Below, piece by piece: positions 6,780 through 16,337 of a stretch of DNA of 64,000 nt. Each line of letters starts with the position of its first letter. Positions within the stretch are counted from its first letter, which is position 1. The translations under genes and the position numbers were made by a program. Source of the DNA: Bradyrhizobium sp. STM 3843 (GTDB lineage: Bacteria; Pseudomonadota; Alphaproteobacteria; Rhizobiales; Xanthobacteraceae); contig NZ_CAFK01000044.1 in NCBI RefSeq assembly GCF_000239815.1, positions 57,513-121,512 of the forward strand, in the 5' to 3' direction. Under the pieces are notes generated by a model that ran no database searches, was not told the origin of the DNA, and saw only the letters and a list, made by a program, of their open reading frames with translations.

Positions 6780-7943
6780 TTGCGCATCGTCGACATCCGT
6801 GAACGTACCTACCCTATCGCCTCGCCCATCGCCAACGCCTACATCGATTTCAGCAAGATGACGCTGAGCCTGGTCGCCATCATCACGGACGTGGTCCGCG
6901 ATGGCAAGCCGGTGGTCGGTTACGGCTTCAATTCCAACGGCCGCTACGGCCAGGGCGCGCTGATGCGCGAGCGCTTCATCCCCCGCCTGATGGAGGCCGA
7001 GCCAAACAGCCTGCTCAACGACGCCGGCGACAATCTCGACCCGCACAGGATCTGGGCCACCATGTTCCGCAACGAGAAGCCGGGCGGGCATGGGGAGCGC
7101 TCGGTCGCCATCGGCACCATAGACATGGCGGTGTGGGATGCGACCGCGAAGATCGCGAACAAGCCGCTGTTCCAATATCTGGCAGACGCCCACGGCCGGG
7201 CCGCCAACCCCAAGGTGTTCGTCTATGCCGCCGGCGGCTACTACTATCCCGGCAAGGACAACACCAAGCTGAAGGACGAGATGCGAGGCTATCTCGACCG
7301 CGGCCATACGGTGGTGAAGATGAAGATCGGCGGCGTGCCGCTGAAGGACGATCTGTCCCGCATCGAAGCCGTGCTCGGCATGCTACCCTCAGGCTGCCGG
7401 CTGGCGGTCGACGCCAACGGCCGGTTCGACCTGACGACCGCCGTCGACTATGCCAAGGCGCTCTCGGCCTATGATCTGTTCTGGTACGAGGAGGCCGGCG
7501 ATCCGCTCGATTACGAGCTGCAGGCCGAGCTGGCGCAGCACTACGCCAAGCCGATGGCCACCGGCGAGAACCTGTTCAGCCATCAGGATGCGCGCAACCT
7601 CATCCGTTACGGCGGCATGCGCAAGGAGATCGACTGGCTGCAATTCGATTGCGCCCTGAGCTACGGGCTGGTCGAATATCTGCGCACGCTCGACATGCTG
7701 AAGTCCTATGGCTGGTCGCCGTCGCGCTGCATCCCCCATGGCGGCCATCAGATGTCGCTCGCGATCGCGGCGGGCCTGGGCCTTGGCGGCAATGAATCCT
7801 ATCCCGACCTGTTCCAGCCGTTCGGCGGTTTCCCGGACAGCGTCCGCGTGGAGAATGGCCACGTCACCCTGCCGCCGCTGCCTGGGATCGGTTTCGAGGG
7901 CAAGGCCGATCTCTACAAGGTGATGTCCGAGCTCAGCGCCTGA
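6780..7943 (+). CDS. tarD: D(-)-tartrate dehydratase
   Basis: This 387-residue enolase-superfamily enzyme would convert D-tartrate to oxaloacetate by Mg-dependent dehydration. The sequence follows the characterised Bradyrhizobium japonicum enzyme (389 residues) closely. All active-site residues are present with a two-residue offset: the K180-x-K182 motif, metal ligands D211, E237 or E238 and E263, and H320 in IPHGGHQ. The opening IANAYIDFSKM and NSNGRYGQG stretches are also typical. The start is a TTG at 6780. It has a perfect AGGAGG at 6768-6773 six bases upstream and gives the family's length, whereas upstream in-frame ATGs lie in the promoter region. A LysR regulator is divergent. No dedicated transporter adjoins it. 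Confidence 0.93.
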   Translation: MRIVDIRERTYPIASPIANAYIDFSKMTLSLVAIITDVVRDGKPVVGYGFNSNGRYGQGALMRERFIPRLMEAEPNSLLNDAGDNLDPHRIWATMFRNEKPGGHGERSVAIGTIDMAVWDATAKIANKPLFQYLADAHGRAANPKVFVYAAGGYYYPGKDNTKLKDEMRGYLDRGHTVVKMKIGGVPLKDDLSRIEAVLGMLPSGCRLAVDANGRFDLTTAVDYAKALSAYDLFWYEEAGDPLDYELQAELAQHYAKPMATGENLFSHQDARNLIRYGGMRKEIDWLQFDCALSYGLVEYLRTLDMLKSYGWSPSRCIPHGGHQMSLAIAAGLGLGGNESYPDLFQPFGGFPDSVRVENGHVTLPPLPGIGFEGKADLYKVMSELSA

Positions 7944-8013
7944 GCGGCTGGCCTTGGTAGCTGGCGCTGACATGGTGGACGGCAGAGGACACAGCAGTGG
8001 ACGTAGGGGAGCT

Positions 8014-8406
8014 TCAGAGCGGCGGATGGGCCGACCCGACGTTCAACAACTGGGATATGGCCGTGACCAGCTGGGCGGGCGCAAACGGCTTCTTGACCAG
8101 GATGCTGTTGGGCACGCCCTGCGAGGCCCAATGATCCGCAGCTTCTCCCGTGATGTAGACGACGGGAAAAGCGGGTTCGATCTCCCGCACCTGCCTGGCA
8201 AGATCCCAGCCGTCGATCGGACCTTTCAGATTGACGTCGGTCACGAGCGCCCGGTAGTTGACAACGCCGCTCGTGAGCAGCGTCAGCGCCTCGTCCGCCG
8301 AGGCGGACACGGTCAGGTCGAAGCCGGCGTCGGTCAGCGCGTCCTTGAGGAAATCGTGCAGCGCCTCTTCGTCTTCGACCAGGAGAATGACAGGCAATTC
8401 ATTCAC
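8014..8406 (-). CDS. Single-domain CheY-like response regulator
   Basis: This 130-residue protein consists only of a receiver domain. The acidic pair E11-D12, phospho-acceptor D57 (V-T-D-V-N), T86 (I-T-G-E) and K105/K106 before P-F are all in place, so it should be phosphorylated by a histidine kinase. There is no output domain and no kinase gene next to it, so partner and role are unknown; it could be a phosphorelay intermediate. The start is a GTG at 8406 behind a purine-rich GAGGGGG. It ends 70 bp from the convergent D-tartrate dehydratase gene. Confidence 0.85.
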   Translation of the reverse strand: MNELPVILLVEDEEALHDFLKDALTDAGFDLTVSASADEALTLLTSGVVNYRALVTDVNLKGPIDGWDLARQVREIEPAFPVVYITGEAADHWASQGVPNSILVKKPFAPAQLVTAISQLLNVGSAHPPL

Positions 8407-8528
8407 GATGACCCCCTCAGGCTGGCGAAGTGCATGGTCACGTCGATCTGCCGCCCACGCGCCGCCAGCTGCAAATTCATTCCGGGAACTTCAGAGCGAC
8501 GAGCCGCGCCGCAAGTCTGCCCCGGACC

Positions 8529-8711
8529 TCAATCCTGTTGCTGCACGTCGGGCGCCGACGCGGAGAGGTCCTCATGTTGCCTGTCATCGACCCTCGCTTT
8601 CAACTCGGCCGCCTTCTCAACGAGAACGGCTGAGAGCGTCGGATTGTTGGTGGAGTTGGCGAACTGCAAAAGCGTTGCCACCTGCCGTGCGATATACTTT
8701 CGACCGAGCAC
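8529..8711 (-). CDS. Small hypothetical protein, 60 residues
   Basis: This is a short helical protein read from GTG 8711 (KYIARQVATLLQFANSTNNP, then AALVEKAAELK-like repeats of alanine, leucine and lysine, ending APDVQQQD). The amphipathic spacing, balanced composition and GGGGA about eight bases before the GTG make it look coding, unlike the arginine-rich antisense frames around it. The pattern IARQ-AxLLxFA-x-S-T-x-N-P recalls small unannotated rhizobial proteins, but I cannot name a family. It is divergent from two other small genes starting at 8853. Confidence 0.45.
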   Translation of the reverse strand: MLGRKYIARQVATLLQFANSTNNPTLSAVLVEKAAELKARVDDRQHEDLSASAPDVQQQD

Positions 8712-8852
8712 GTTGGATTTCCCCGCAGAGTCGCCAACCCCCAGGCGACCGAAACGCGGCAGGTAAGTCTTTGTTCCCGGGAATGGCCAAAAACATCTCA
8801 GGAACCCTTCGCCGGAAGACAGATTTCTTGGTTGGAAATCGTGGGCCCCGCA

Positions 8853-9098
8853 ATGGCGCTTGCCCCAGACAACAACCGTGCGGTTCGCGACAAGATCGCA
8901 GAACACCTTCGACTCGAGCTGTCTCGCGACAAGCCAGGCCTCCCTGTGCGGCTCGGCATCCTCCTGCAGCGTTTGGCGGACGCCGATGCAAAGGACGGTT
9001 CCCCTAGCGAGCCGGATAGGCCTGCCGACCCGGATTTGGCGCCGCGGTCCGCCCTCTCCTGGCTGACGAAATGGCGCCGCTTCAGGAAACCGACATGA
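8853..9098 (+). CDS. Small hypothetical protein, 81 residues
   Basis: The first half is a well-formed amphipathic helix (NNRAVRDKIAEHLRLELSRD, then LPVRLGILLQRLADADAK). The second half is proline- and charge-rich and ends in a basic WLTKWRRFRKP tail. The stop codon overlaps the next start (ATGA at 9095-9098), so the two small proteins are translationally coupled and likely work together. An alternative start is TTG 8832, eight codons earlier. No ribosome site is clear at either. I do not recognise the family; short helical proteins like this are often regulatory partners or stress proteins. Confidence 0.45.
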   Translation: MALAPDNNRAVRDKIAEHLRLELSRDKPGLPVRLGILLQRLADADAKDGSPSEPDRPADPDLAPRSALSWLTKWRRFRKPT

Positions 9099-9268
9099 CC
9101 ACTGTGGCAAAACTTCTCGCGCGCAAGCAGCAGCTGCTGGACCGGCTGCAGGAGGAGCCGGGCATGCACGAACGGGCCGAACTCGAACGTCTGCTGGCCC
9201 AAATCGACTCAGCACTGGAATTTCTCGAAGAGGGACCGAACCAGATCGGCCGAAAGCCGGACTCCTGA
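9095..9268 (+). CDS. Small coiled-coil hypothetical protein, 57 residues
   Basis: This is an almost entirely helical protein (MTTVAKLLARKQQLLDRLQE, then ERAELERLLAQIDSALEFLE) with heptad-like leucines, so it probably forms a coiled-coil hairpin. I recall similar short proteins in Bradyrhizobium without a function. ATG 9095 is preferred over ATG 9071 because CAGGAAA lies just upstream and the start forms an ATGA overlap with the preceding small gene. No membrane segment or signal peptide is present. Confidence 0.55.
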   Translation: MTTVAKLLARKQQLLDRLQEEPGMHERAELERLLAQIDSALEFLEEGPNQIGRKPDS

Positions 9269-9362
9269 AATCCTCATGGCCCTCGGATACCTCGTCTGGC
9301 AGAAGGAACCGCGCACGGCGCAACAACGCTCCCCGAGCACGATCGGTGAATGCAGCCGTCGG

Positions 9363-11051
9363 TCAATTCGCCGCACGCGGCGGATCGCTCGCCGGCCGCC
9401 CGAGCGCACGGGCAAGCACCGTCCCGAGCATTCCAGCCTGCGACGCGCTGCCGCGCCAGGCGACGATCTGATCGGGGCGGACGAGGGCGAGATCCGCCTC
9501 GTAGAGGTCGCGCAAGGACCTCGGCAGCGTGATGATCTTGAGATCGGCTTTCATCGCGCGGGCCATTTCGCTGATGGGAGCAGCATTGGAAACGACGTCA
9601 CCGAATTGCAGCAGCGTCCATTCGAAGCCAAAGCTGTCATAGAGCGACGTGCCATCGTCGAGCCAGGCATGAGGGGCGCGGCCTCCCGGACAGGCGCTCG
9701 GGACATACACATTGGCCGCGTCCGGCGGCGGCAAGCTGCCGTCGGAGATGATGATCGGCGAACCGTCATACCGGCCGCCGAACGTGATGCCGGGGATGTT
9801 GAATTCGGCACGGGCATGCTGGTCGAGATAGAGGCCCGCCTCGCGTCTGGCCGCCTCGCCGGCGTCCGTGGCGTCCTCGAGTTCCGGGGCGGCCGCATAG
9901 AGCCCAAGCGAATCCGCAAACCGCCGTGCATGATCGGTGTTGCGGAGCGCCACTGGACGACGTTCGATCTCGTAGCTGTCGAGAAGCGAGACCGGACTGA
10001 TACCTTTGATGACGCTCGCGAGCTTCCAGCCGAGATTGACGGCATCCTCGATTGCGGTGTTGTAGCCAAGCCCACCCGTTGGGGTGAACAGATGCGCGGC
10101 ATCGCCCCCGAGGAACACCCTGCCCCGCTGCATGCCATCGGCGACCAAGGCGTGCCCGGCCGTCCAGGTCAGGAACGACAGAACCTCGCAGTCGAGCGGC
10201 CTTCCGCAGGCGCGCTGGAAGGCGGCCTTCGCCTCGGCCATGGTGATCGCGCTCTCATCCTCTCCCGGCCGCAGCTGAGTGTGGAACGCGAACTCATCGC
10301 GCCCGTTCACCGACGCCATGAAGGCACGGCGGTCGCGGTTGAAGCAGTTGTACATCCAGGCCTTGGGATGAGGGATGCTTGCGTAGAACGCGGGACAGCT
10401 GACATAGACGGCCAGCATGCGCCCGCCCATGAAATCGCGCTGCGTCCCTGTTTCGCCACCATAGGCAATGCCGAGCGACTGCCGGACCGTCGACCGCGGC
10501 CCGTCCGCACCGACCAGAAAATCGGCGTGGACCTGAAAGCGGCGACCACCATCGACGCTCTCGATCTCGCCGATGATCGCGCCCTCCCGTTCGGCATAGA
10601 TGACGAGCCGGTGACCGTAGTGAAGTCGGATGCCCGGCAACCGCTCCGCGTGCCGGCGCAGGATCGCCTCGACGAATTTCTGCGAGACCCGATGCGGCAG
10701 TTCCGCGGCGCTCCAAGAGCCCGACAATCCCTTGATCAGCTCGGTCGCACGATTCGAAGACGGCAGCTGAAAGCGCGCCAGTTCGTAGCCGGTGTAGCGG
10801 GTGAAATAGGCGACGTCGGTCGGATAGTCGGCCGGCAGGCCCGCCTGCCTGATCTCGTCGGCAAAACCCAACCGGCGATAATGCTCCATCGAGCGCGCCT
10901 GGGTCGCATTGGCCTGCGGGTTGAATGCCGTGCCCGGCTTCTCGTCGACCAGGATGGCGGAGACGCCTCGCCGACCCAACTCATTGGCGAGCATGAGTCC
11001 GCAAGGCCCGCCGCCCGCAATCAGGACGGACGCGGTCAGATGTGTCTCCAA
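9363..11051 (-). CDS. FAD-dependent aromatic monooxygenase (PheA/TfdB/MhpA group)
   Basis: This 562-residue group A flavoprotein hydroxylase binds FAD through the N-terminal G-G-G-P-C-G at 13-18. It carries the D-G motif (FLVGADGPRSTVRQ) and the GDAAH-x-F-x-P-x-G-G-x-G-Y-N segment that contacts FAD and NAD(P)H. The C-terminal thioredoxin-like domain of phenol-hydroxylase relatives follows, with little sequence signal. It would hydroxylate a phenolic or related ring using NAD(P)H and O2. The substrate cannot be read; MhpA- and TfdB-like enzymes act on hydroxyphenyl acids and chlorophenols. A MarR regulator lies 68 bp upstream on the same strand, consistent with control by the aromatic substrate. 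No ring-cleavage gene is adjacent. Confidence 0.87.
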   Translation of the reverse strand: METHLTASVLIAGGGPCGLMLANELGRRGVSAILVDEKPGTAFNPQANATQARSMEHYRRLGFADEIRQAGLPADYPTDVAYFTRYTGYELARFQLPSSNRATELIKGLSGSWSAAELPHRVSQKFVEAILRRHAERLPGIRLHYGHRLVIYAEREGAIIGEIESVDGGRRFQVHADFLVGADGPRSTVRQSLGIAYGGETGTQRDFMGGRMLAVYVSCPAFYASIPHPKAWMYNCFNRDRRAFMASVNGRDEFAFHTQLRPGEDESAITMAEAKAAFQRACGRPLDCEVLSFLTWTAGHALVADGMQRGRVFLGGDAAHLFTPTGGLGYNTAIEDAVNLGWKLASVIKGISPVSLLDSYEIERRPVALRNTDHARRFADSLGLYAAAPELEDATDAGEAARREAGLYLDQHARAEFNIPGITFGGRYDGSPIIISDGSLPPPDAANVYVPSACPGGRAPHAWLDDGTSLYDSFGFEWTLLQFGDVVSNAAPISEMARAMKADLKIITLPRSLRDLYEADLALVRPDQIVAWRGSASQAGMLGTVLARALGRPASDPPRAAN

Positions 11052-11119
11052 GACGCCTCTCCCCTATCAGGCATTGCCCGCAGGATAAGGCGACCCGCCA
11101 AAATCGTCAAGTTACCTGA

Positions 11120-11614
11120 CTATCTATCATCGTCGAGCGTATCGAAGGTCGACCCGTACGCTGCGAGGCCCCGCAGGATGGCATCCATGGTCGCCTTGTC
11201 CAGCTCCGCGCGCATTTCGCGCTCTGCGACATCCACGGCATCCCGAAACGCGTCGAGCCAGGCCAGACCGGCCGGCGTAAACTTGACGATGCGGGCGCGG
11301 CCGTCACTCGGATCGGGCACACGGTCGACCAGCCCGAACTCGGCACATTGGTCGACCAGTTCGCCCATCGCCTGTTTGCTCATTGAGGCGCGCCGGGCGA
11401 GCTCGGTCAGCCGAGTCCCCTCCACGTCGAGATTTCGGGTCAGGTTCACATGGGCAATGCGCGTCTGGGCATGACCGCTTGCGCTCATCAGTTCAAGAAC
11501 GCGAGCCTCGAAACGACGTACCGCGTTGTTCAGGAGGCGGCCGATATTGGCATGCCGCCACGCAGCTCCGGACTTCTTGGCTCTCAATGGATGGCTTCCA
11601 AATCGTGGGATCAA
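11120..11614 (-). CDS. MarR-family transcriptional regulator
   Basis: This protein of about 164 residues contains a MarR winged helix: LTRNLDVEGTRLTELARRAS, then M-S-K-Q-A-M-G-E-L-V-D-Q recognition helix and the wing D-P-S-D-G-R-A-R-I-V. MarR proteins repress catabolic or efflux genes until a phenolic ligand binds. It precedes the FAD monooxygenase on the same strand with a 68-bp gap, so it probably controls that gene and itself. The start is uncertain: the longest frame opens with a TTG at 11614 without a good ribosome site, and another TTG lies nine codons further in (11587). Confidence 0.82.
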   Translation of the reverse strand: MIPRFGSHPLRAKKSGAAWRHANIGRLLNNAVRRFEARVLELMSASGHAQTRIAHVNLTRNLDVEGTRLTELARRASMSKQAMGELVDQCAEFGLVDRVPDPSDGRARIVKFTPAGLAWLDAFRDAVDVAEREMRAELDKATMDAILRGLAAYGSTFDTLDDDR

Positions 11615-11751
11615 AGTCGCGCGAAGCTAGCACATCCTAGACGAAGGAGCTCTGGCGGCAAACAATCGAAGCCGAGGAACGCGTTGCGCGGAGCACGAGC
11701 CGAGCGAGTCGTCTGGAGCGGGTCGGCGCGATCATGCGGCTCGAGCGCATC

Positions 11752-12846
<1,095 letters not shown>

Positions 12847-12871
12847 CACATGCTTTCCGTCTTCTCGCACC

Positions 12872-12901
12872 GTCCCGGATGGCGCGTGCGCCATCCGGGA
12901 C
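12872..12901 (-). terminator. Perfect hairpin between binding-protein and ATPase genes
   Basis: Two 14-base arms (GTCCCGGATGGCGC and its exact complement) are separated by a GT loop, 14 bp after the stop codon of the binding-protein gene. There is no T-run, so it is more likely a processing or stabilising hairpin, or a partial attenuator, than a full terminator. It would raise binding-protein mRNA above the downstream ATPase. The arms also share a CCCGGAT/ATCCGGG core with the palindromic repeats at 3578 and 4489. Confidence 0.6.
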
Positions 12902-12915
12902 CATTCATGCTCACA

Positions 12916-14376
12916 CTACTTCTTCGGCGGCAGGCCCATCGCCGCGCGATAGGCGGCGAGCTGCTTGTCGCGGCCGAACTCGTCGGTCAGCCGGTTCCAC
13001 TCCTTGGCCATCGCATCGAGCGCGGCCTGCGGCGTGGTCTGGCCCGCCAACGCCTTGCCGAGCTCGATTTCCACCACCTCGGTGTAGGAGAAATAACCGG
13101 GCAGACGCATGTCGAGCGCGACGTTCTTGCCGTTGATCGAATCCGCCTGAGCGCCGAGATATTCCTTGGCCTCCTGCGGCGTGAAGATCTTGCTCCACAG
13201 CTCCAGATTCGCAGTATGCGACTTGCGGTACGGGTTGACGCCGGTGCCGCCGGTGATCGCGGCCTGGCCGGAGACCTCGGGGCTGGTCAGCGTCTTGACG
13301 AAATCCCAGGCCGCCTGCTGGTTCTTGCCGGCCTTCGGCACCGCGATCTGCCAGCCGCCGAACGCCATGAACGGACCGGGCAGCACCTCCGGGAATTTGT
13401 CCCACTTCTTGGTCTTGGCGTTCCAGATCTCGTCCGAGCCGGGCAGCACGGCCGAGCCGACCTTGCCGGAGATCTTCGACTGCTTCGGATCGGCGGCGAT
13501 GACGCCGGTGTCGCCCCAGCCGATCGATTCCGCAACCTGGCCGCCGGCCACGGCCGCGTTGACCTCGCCGAACGAGAAGTTCAGCGCGTTCGGCGGCCCG
13601 AGCTTGGAGGCGCGGATGTATTCCTCAAGGCCCTTCACCCAGCCGGGATTGTTGATCTGCGCGTCCATCGTTTCCGGATCGAAGAACATCGCGCCCGGGT
13701 AGTTCGGGTTGTTGGTGTAGGCCGCGGCATGGCTGAAGAAGAACCAGAACTGCTGGCCGCCGCGACGGAACGCTTCCGCCGTGCCCCACAGCCCCTTGTC
13801 CGGCCGTTGGAAGAATTCGGCAATGTCGAGATACTGCTTCCAGGTCTTCGGCGGCGCCAGATCGTAACCGTATTTCGCCTTGAAGGCGTCCTTCTCCTTG
13901 GGGTCGTCGAACAGATCCTTGCGATAGGTGTAGGTATGGACGTCGCCATCCATCGACTGCGAATAGATCTTGCCGTCCCACACCATCAGCCGCTCACGAT
14001 AGGCCGGCTCGATGTCGTCCCAGTCCTTGCCGGACTGCATGTCCTTCGGCATCTCGGTAAGGTAAGGCACGAAGTCCGGCAGCCAGGCCGGGGCGAAGCT
14101 CACCATGTCGAAAGTGGCGTCGCCCGAGGTCAGCGAGGTCGCGATCTTCGGATAGAGCTCCGACCAGGGGAATTCAACGACGTTGACCTTGCCGCAGGTC
14201 TTCTTGCTCCATTCGTCGGCACCGAGCTTCAGCGCCGACGCGATATAAGGTCCGGTTTGCGTCGCAACCGTCAGCGTGACCCCGGAATAGTCCGGACTGC
14301 ACGCGGCCTTGGCATCGCCAACCGCGTAAACCGTGACCAGCGATGTCGCGAGCATCAGCAATGTTCGTCTCAACAT
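12916..14376 (-). CDS. Sugar-binding protein of an ABC importer (family 1)
   Basis: This 486-residue periplasmic protein has a clear signal peptide ending AKA before ACSPDY. The mature protein has the features of cluster B/D carbohydrate-binding proteins: an early beta strand (VTLTVATQTG), ATFDMVSFAPAWLPD, and a late W-Q-I-A-V-P-K-A-G-K-N-Q-Q-A-A-W-D-F-V-K stretch that packs the second lobe. It would deliver the substrate to the two permeases encoded just upstream. By context (deoC, ribokinase, mutarotase) the substrate is probably deoxyribose or a deoxynucleoside-derived sugar. That assignment is inference; the binding site cannot be read from sequence. A strong hairpin follows the gene. Confidence 0.9.
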   Translation of the reverse strand: MLRRTLLMLATSLVTVYAVGDAKAACSPDYSGVTLTVATQTGPYIASALKLGADEWSKKTCGKVNVVEFPWSELYPKIATSLTSGDATFDMVSFAPAWLPDFVPYLTEMPKDMQSGKDWDDIEPAYRERLMVWDGKIYSQSMDGDVHTYTYRKDLFDDPKEKDAFKAKYGYDLAPPKTWKQYLDIAEFFQRPDKGLWGTAEAFRRGGQQFWFFFSHAAAYTNNPNYPGAMFFDPETMDAQINNPGWVKGLEEYIRASKLGPPNALNFSFGEVNAAVAGGQVAESIGWGDTGVIAADPKQSKISGKVGSAVLPGSDEIWNAKTKKWDKFPEVLPGPFMAFGGWQIAVPKAGKNQQAAWDFVKTLTSPEVSGQAAITGGTGVNPYRKSHTANLELWSKIFTPQEAKEYLGAQADSINGKNVALDMRLPGYFSYTEVVEIELGKALAGQTTPQAALDAMAKEWNRLTDEFGRDKQLAAYRAAMGLPPKK

Positions 14377-14427
14377 GGTGTTTTCTCCCTCTACAGACTT
14401 CTTCTTTGGTCGTTACGTTGTTGGTCG

Positions 14428-15465
14428 CTACTTGATCGCGCCGAGCAGCATGCCCGACCGCATCATCCGGCTCAGCAGTGCTGCCATCACCATCATCGGA
14501 ACGATGGCGACCAGCGCAGCCGCCGAGATCGCCCACCATTCGTCGCCGCGCTGGCTGTTCTGTCCCGCGACCAGGATCGGCAGCGTCTGCCAGCGCGAGT
14601 TGGTCAGAAACAGCGCGAACAGGAATTCATTCCAGACGAAGGCGAGCGTGATCATGAAGGTTGCGATCAGCCCGTTCATCGACATCGGCACCACGATGCC
14701 GAGGAAGATGCGCCAGCTCGGCACATTGTCGACCATCGCGGCCTCCTCGACCTCGATCGGCAGTGCCTCGAAGAAGTCGCGCATCAGCCAGACCACGATC
14801 GGCAGCGAGAAGGCGACGTAGCACAGGGTCAGGCCGAGAAAGCTGTCGATCAGCTGGAAGCCGAGCCGGCCGATCTCGCTATAGAGCAGATAGAGCGCGA
14901 AGGCTGTGACGATCGGCGGGAACATGCGCTGGCTGACGAACCAGAACAGGATGTCCTCGTTGCCGAGAATCGGCCCCGGCAGCGGCAGCCGATTGGCAAT
15001 CATGGCGGCGGCCAGCGCCAGCGGAAACGCCGATAAGAGTGCCTGTGGCCGCGTCAAGCCGAGATAGGTGTTGAACGCCAGGTAGCCGCCGAGCGCGAGC
15101 GCGAAGAAGGCCAGGCCGGCGCCGAGCCGTACCCTGAATTCGAAGCGAACCAGCGCATAGGCCGCCATCGCACCGATCGCGGTGGCGAGCAGCGCTGCCG
15201 AGAAACCGACCATGGTCGAGTTCAGGAAGGTATGGAAGAACGCGCCGCGGATGCCCTGATAGATATCGATGAAGGGCTGCAGCGTCGGCGCGAAGTCGAC
15301 GAAGGGAATGTAGGTCGGGCCACCCACGACTCCGGGCGGCGTCTTGAACGCGGTCACCACCACCCAATAGAGCGGAAACACCGTGATCAGACACCAGGCG
15401 AGACAGCCGAGCGCGATCAGACGGCGCGACCAAGGCGACAGGCCTCTGAGGTTGCTCGCACTCAT
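14428..15465 (-). CDS. Sugar ABC importer permease, MalG-like
   Basis: This 345-residue inner-membrane protein has about eight hydrophobic segments, which is more than the usual six for MalG. The extra length lies between residues 85 and 165, where two or three added helices interrupt the typical order. The EAA loop that contacts the ATPase is visible (EALPIEVEEAAMVDNVPSWRIFLGIVVP), and the protein ends with the typical S-R-M-M-R-S-G-M-L-L-G-A-I-K. The start overlaps the stop of the MalF-like gene by four bases. Together with that gene it forms the channel of the putative deoxyribose importer. Confidence 0.88.
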   Translation of the reverse strand: MSASNLRGLSPWSRRLIALGCLAWCLITVFPLYWVVVTAFKTPPGVVGGPTYIPFVDFAPTLQPFIDIYQGIRGAFFHTFLNSTMVGFSAALLATAIGAMAAYALVRFEFRVRLGAGLAFFALALGGYLAFNTYLGLTRPQALLSAFPLALAAAMIANRLPLPGPILGNEDILFWFVSQRMFPPIVTAFALYLLYSEIGRLGFQLIDSFLGLTLCYVAFSLPIVVWLMRDFFEALPIEVEEAAMVDNVPSWRIFLGIVVPMSMNGLIATFMITLAFVWNEFLFALFLTNSRWQTLPILVAGQNSQRGDEWWAISAAALVAIVPMMVMAALLSRMMRSGMLLGAIK

Positions 15466-16337
15466 CGGCGCTTCTCCAGATGAGGCCGCAACAGCGCCAG
15501 ATAGGTCACGCCGATGATGGTGATCGCGATCAGGAACAGGAAACTCAGCGCCGAGGTGTAGCCGAGATTGAACTTCTTGAACCCCTCCTGATAGGCGAAC
15601 AAGGTCAGCGTCTCGGTGTCGACTCCGGGTCCGCCGCCCGTCATGACGAATACCGTATCCATGATCTTGTAGCTCTCGATCAAGCGAATAAAGACCACGG
15701 CGGCCGAGATCGGCAGCATCATCGGAAAGGTGATGCCCCAGAACTGCTGCCAGTTGCTGGCGTTCTCGAGCTCGGCCGCCTCGTAGATATCTTCAGGCAA
15801 GGTCTGCAGGCCCGCGAGCAGCATCAGGATCACGAACGGGGTCCATTGCCAGACCTCCACCGCGATGATGCAAGCGAGCGCCCAACGGCCGTTGGTCAGA
15901 AACGGCAGGTTGACGAGGCCGAAATGGCCGAGCAACTGGTTGAGCGGCCCCATGGTCGGGTTGAACATCATGCGCGCAACCAGCGCCACCGCGACCGGCG
16001 CCAGCAGCATCGGCAGCAGGAAAGCGACGCGGAACAGGCGTTCGCCGGGGATCCGCGCATTCAGCGCCAGCGCCACGGCGAATCCGATCACATATTGCAA
16101 GCCGACCGCCGTGACCGCGATCAGCGTCGTGGTCAGGATCGCGTTCCAGAAGCGCGGCTCCTGCAGCAACTGGATGTAGTTGCCCAGCCAGACCACGCGC
16201 GGCGGCATCGGCGGGATCAGCCGGTAGCTCAGGAAGCTCGTGGTCAGGGAATAGATCAGCGGAAAGATCGAGATCGCCAGCACGACCAGCACAGCGGGCC
16301 AGATGAAGACGTGCTTGATCGGATCGTTCCGCATCAT
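15462..16337 (-). CDS. Sugar ABC importer permease, MalF-like
   Basis: This 291-residue inner-membrane permease has six expected helices and the EAA loop E-A-A-E-L-E-N-A-S-N-W-Q-Q-F-W-G-I-T-F-P in the second half. The N-terminal helix begins right after a short cytosolic tail (IKHVFIWPAVLVVLAISIFPLIY). It overlaps the ribokinase gene upstream and the MalG-like gene downstream by four bases each, so the three are translated in series. It is the first permease subunit of the operon's sugar importer. Confidence 0.9.
   Translation of the reverse strand: MMRNDPIKHVFIWPAVLVVLAISIFPLIYSLTTSFLSYRLIPPMPPRVVWLGNYIQLLQEPRFWNAILTTTLIAVTAVGLQYVIGFAVALALNARIPGERLFRVAFLLPMLLAPVAVALVARMMFNPTMGPLNQLLGHFGLVNLPFLTNGRWALACIIAVEVWQWTPFVILMLLAGLQTLPEDIYEAAELENASNWQQFWGITFPMMLPISAAVVFIRLIESYKIMDTVFVMTGGGPGVDTETLTLFAYQEGFKKFNLGYTSALSFLFLIAITIIGVTYLALLRPHLEKRR

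Noticed and set aside
5675..6802. Plus-strand frame of 375 codons opposite the LysR gene
   Set aside because: The Arg/Gln-rich composition is typical of a shadow. The minus strand has a full LysR protein with intact helix-turn-helix.
9276..11474. Long plus-strand frame of about 730 codons opposite the FAD monooxygenase and MarR genes
   Set aside because: It has no motifs, is rich in Arg/Gly/Ala, and is antisense to genes with clear catalytic and DNA-binding signatures.
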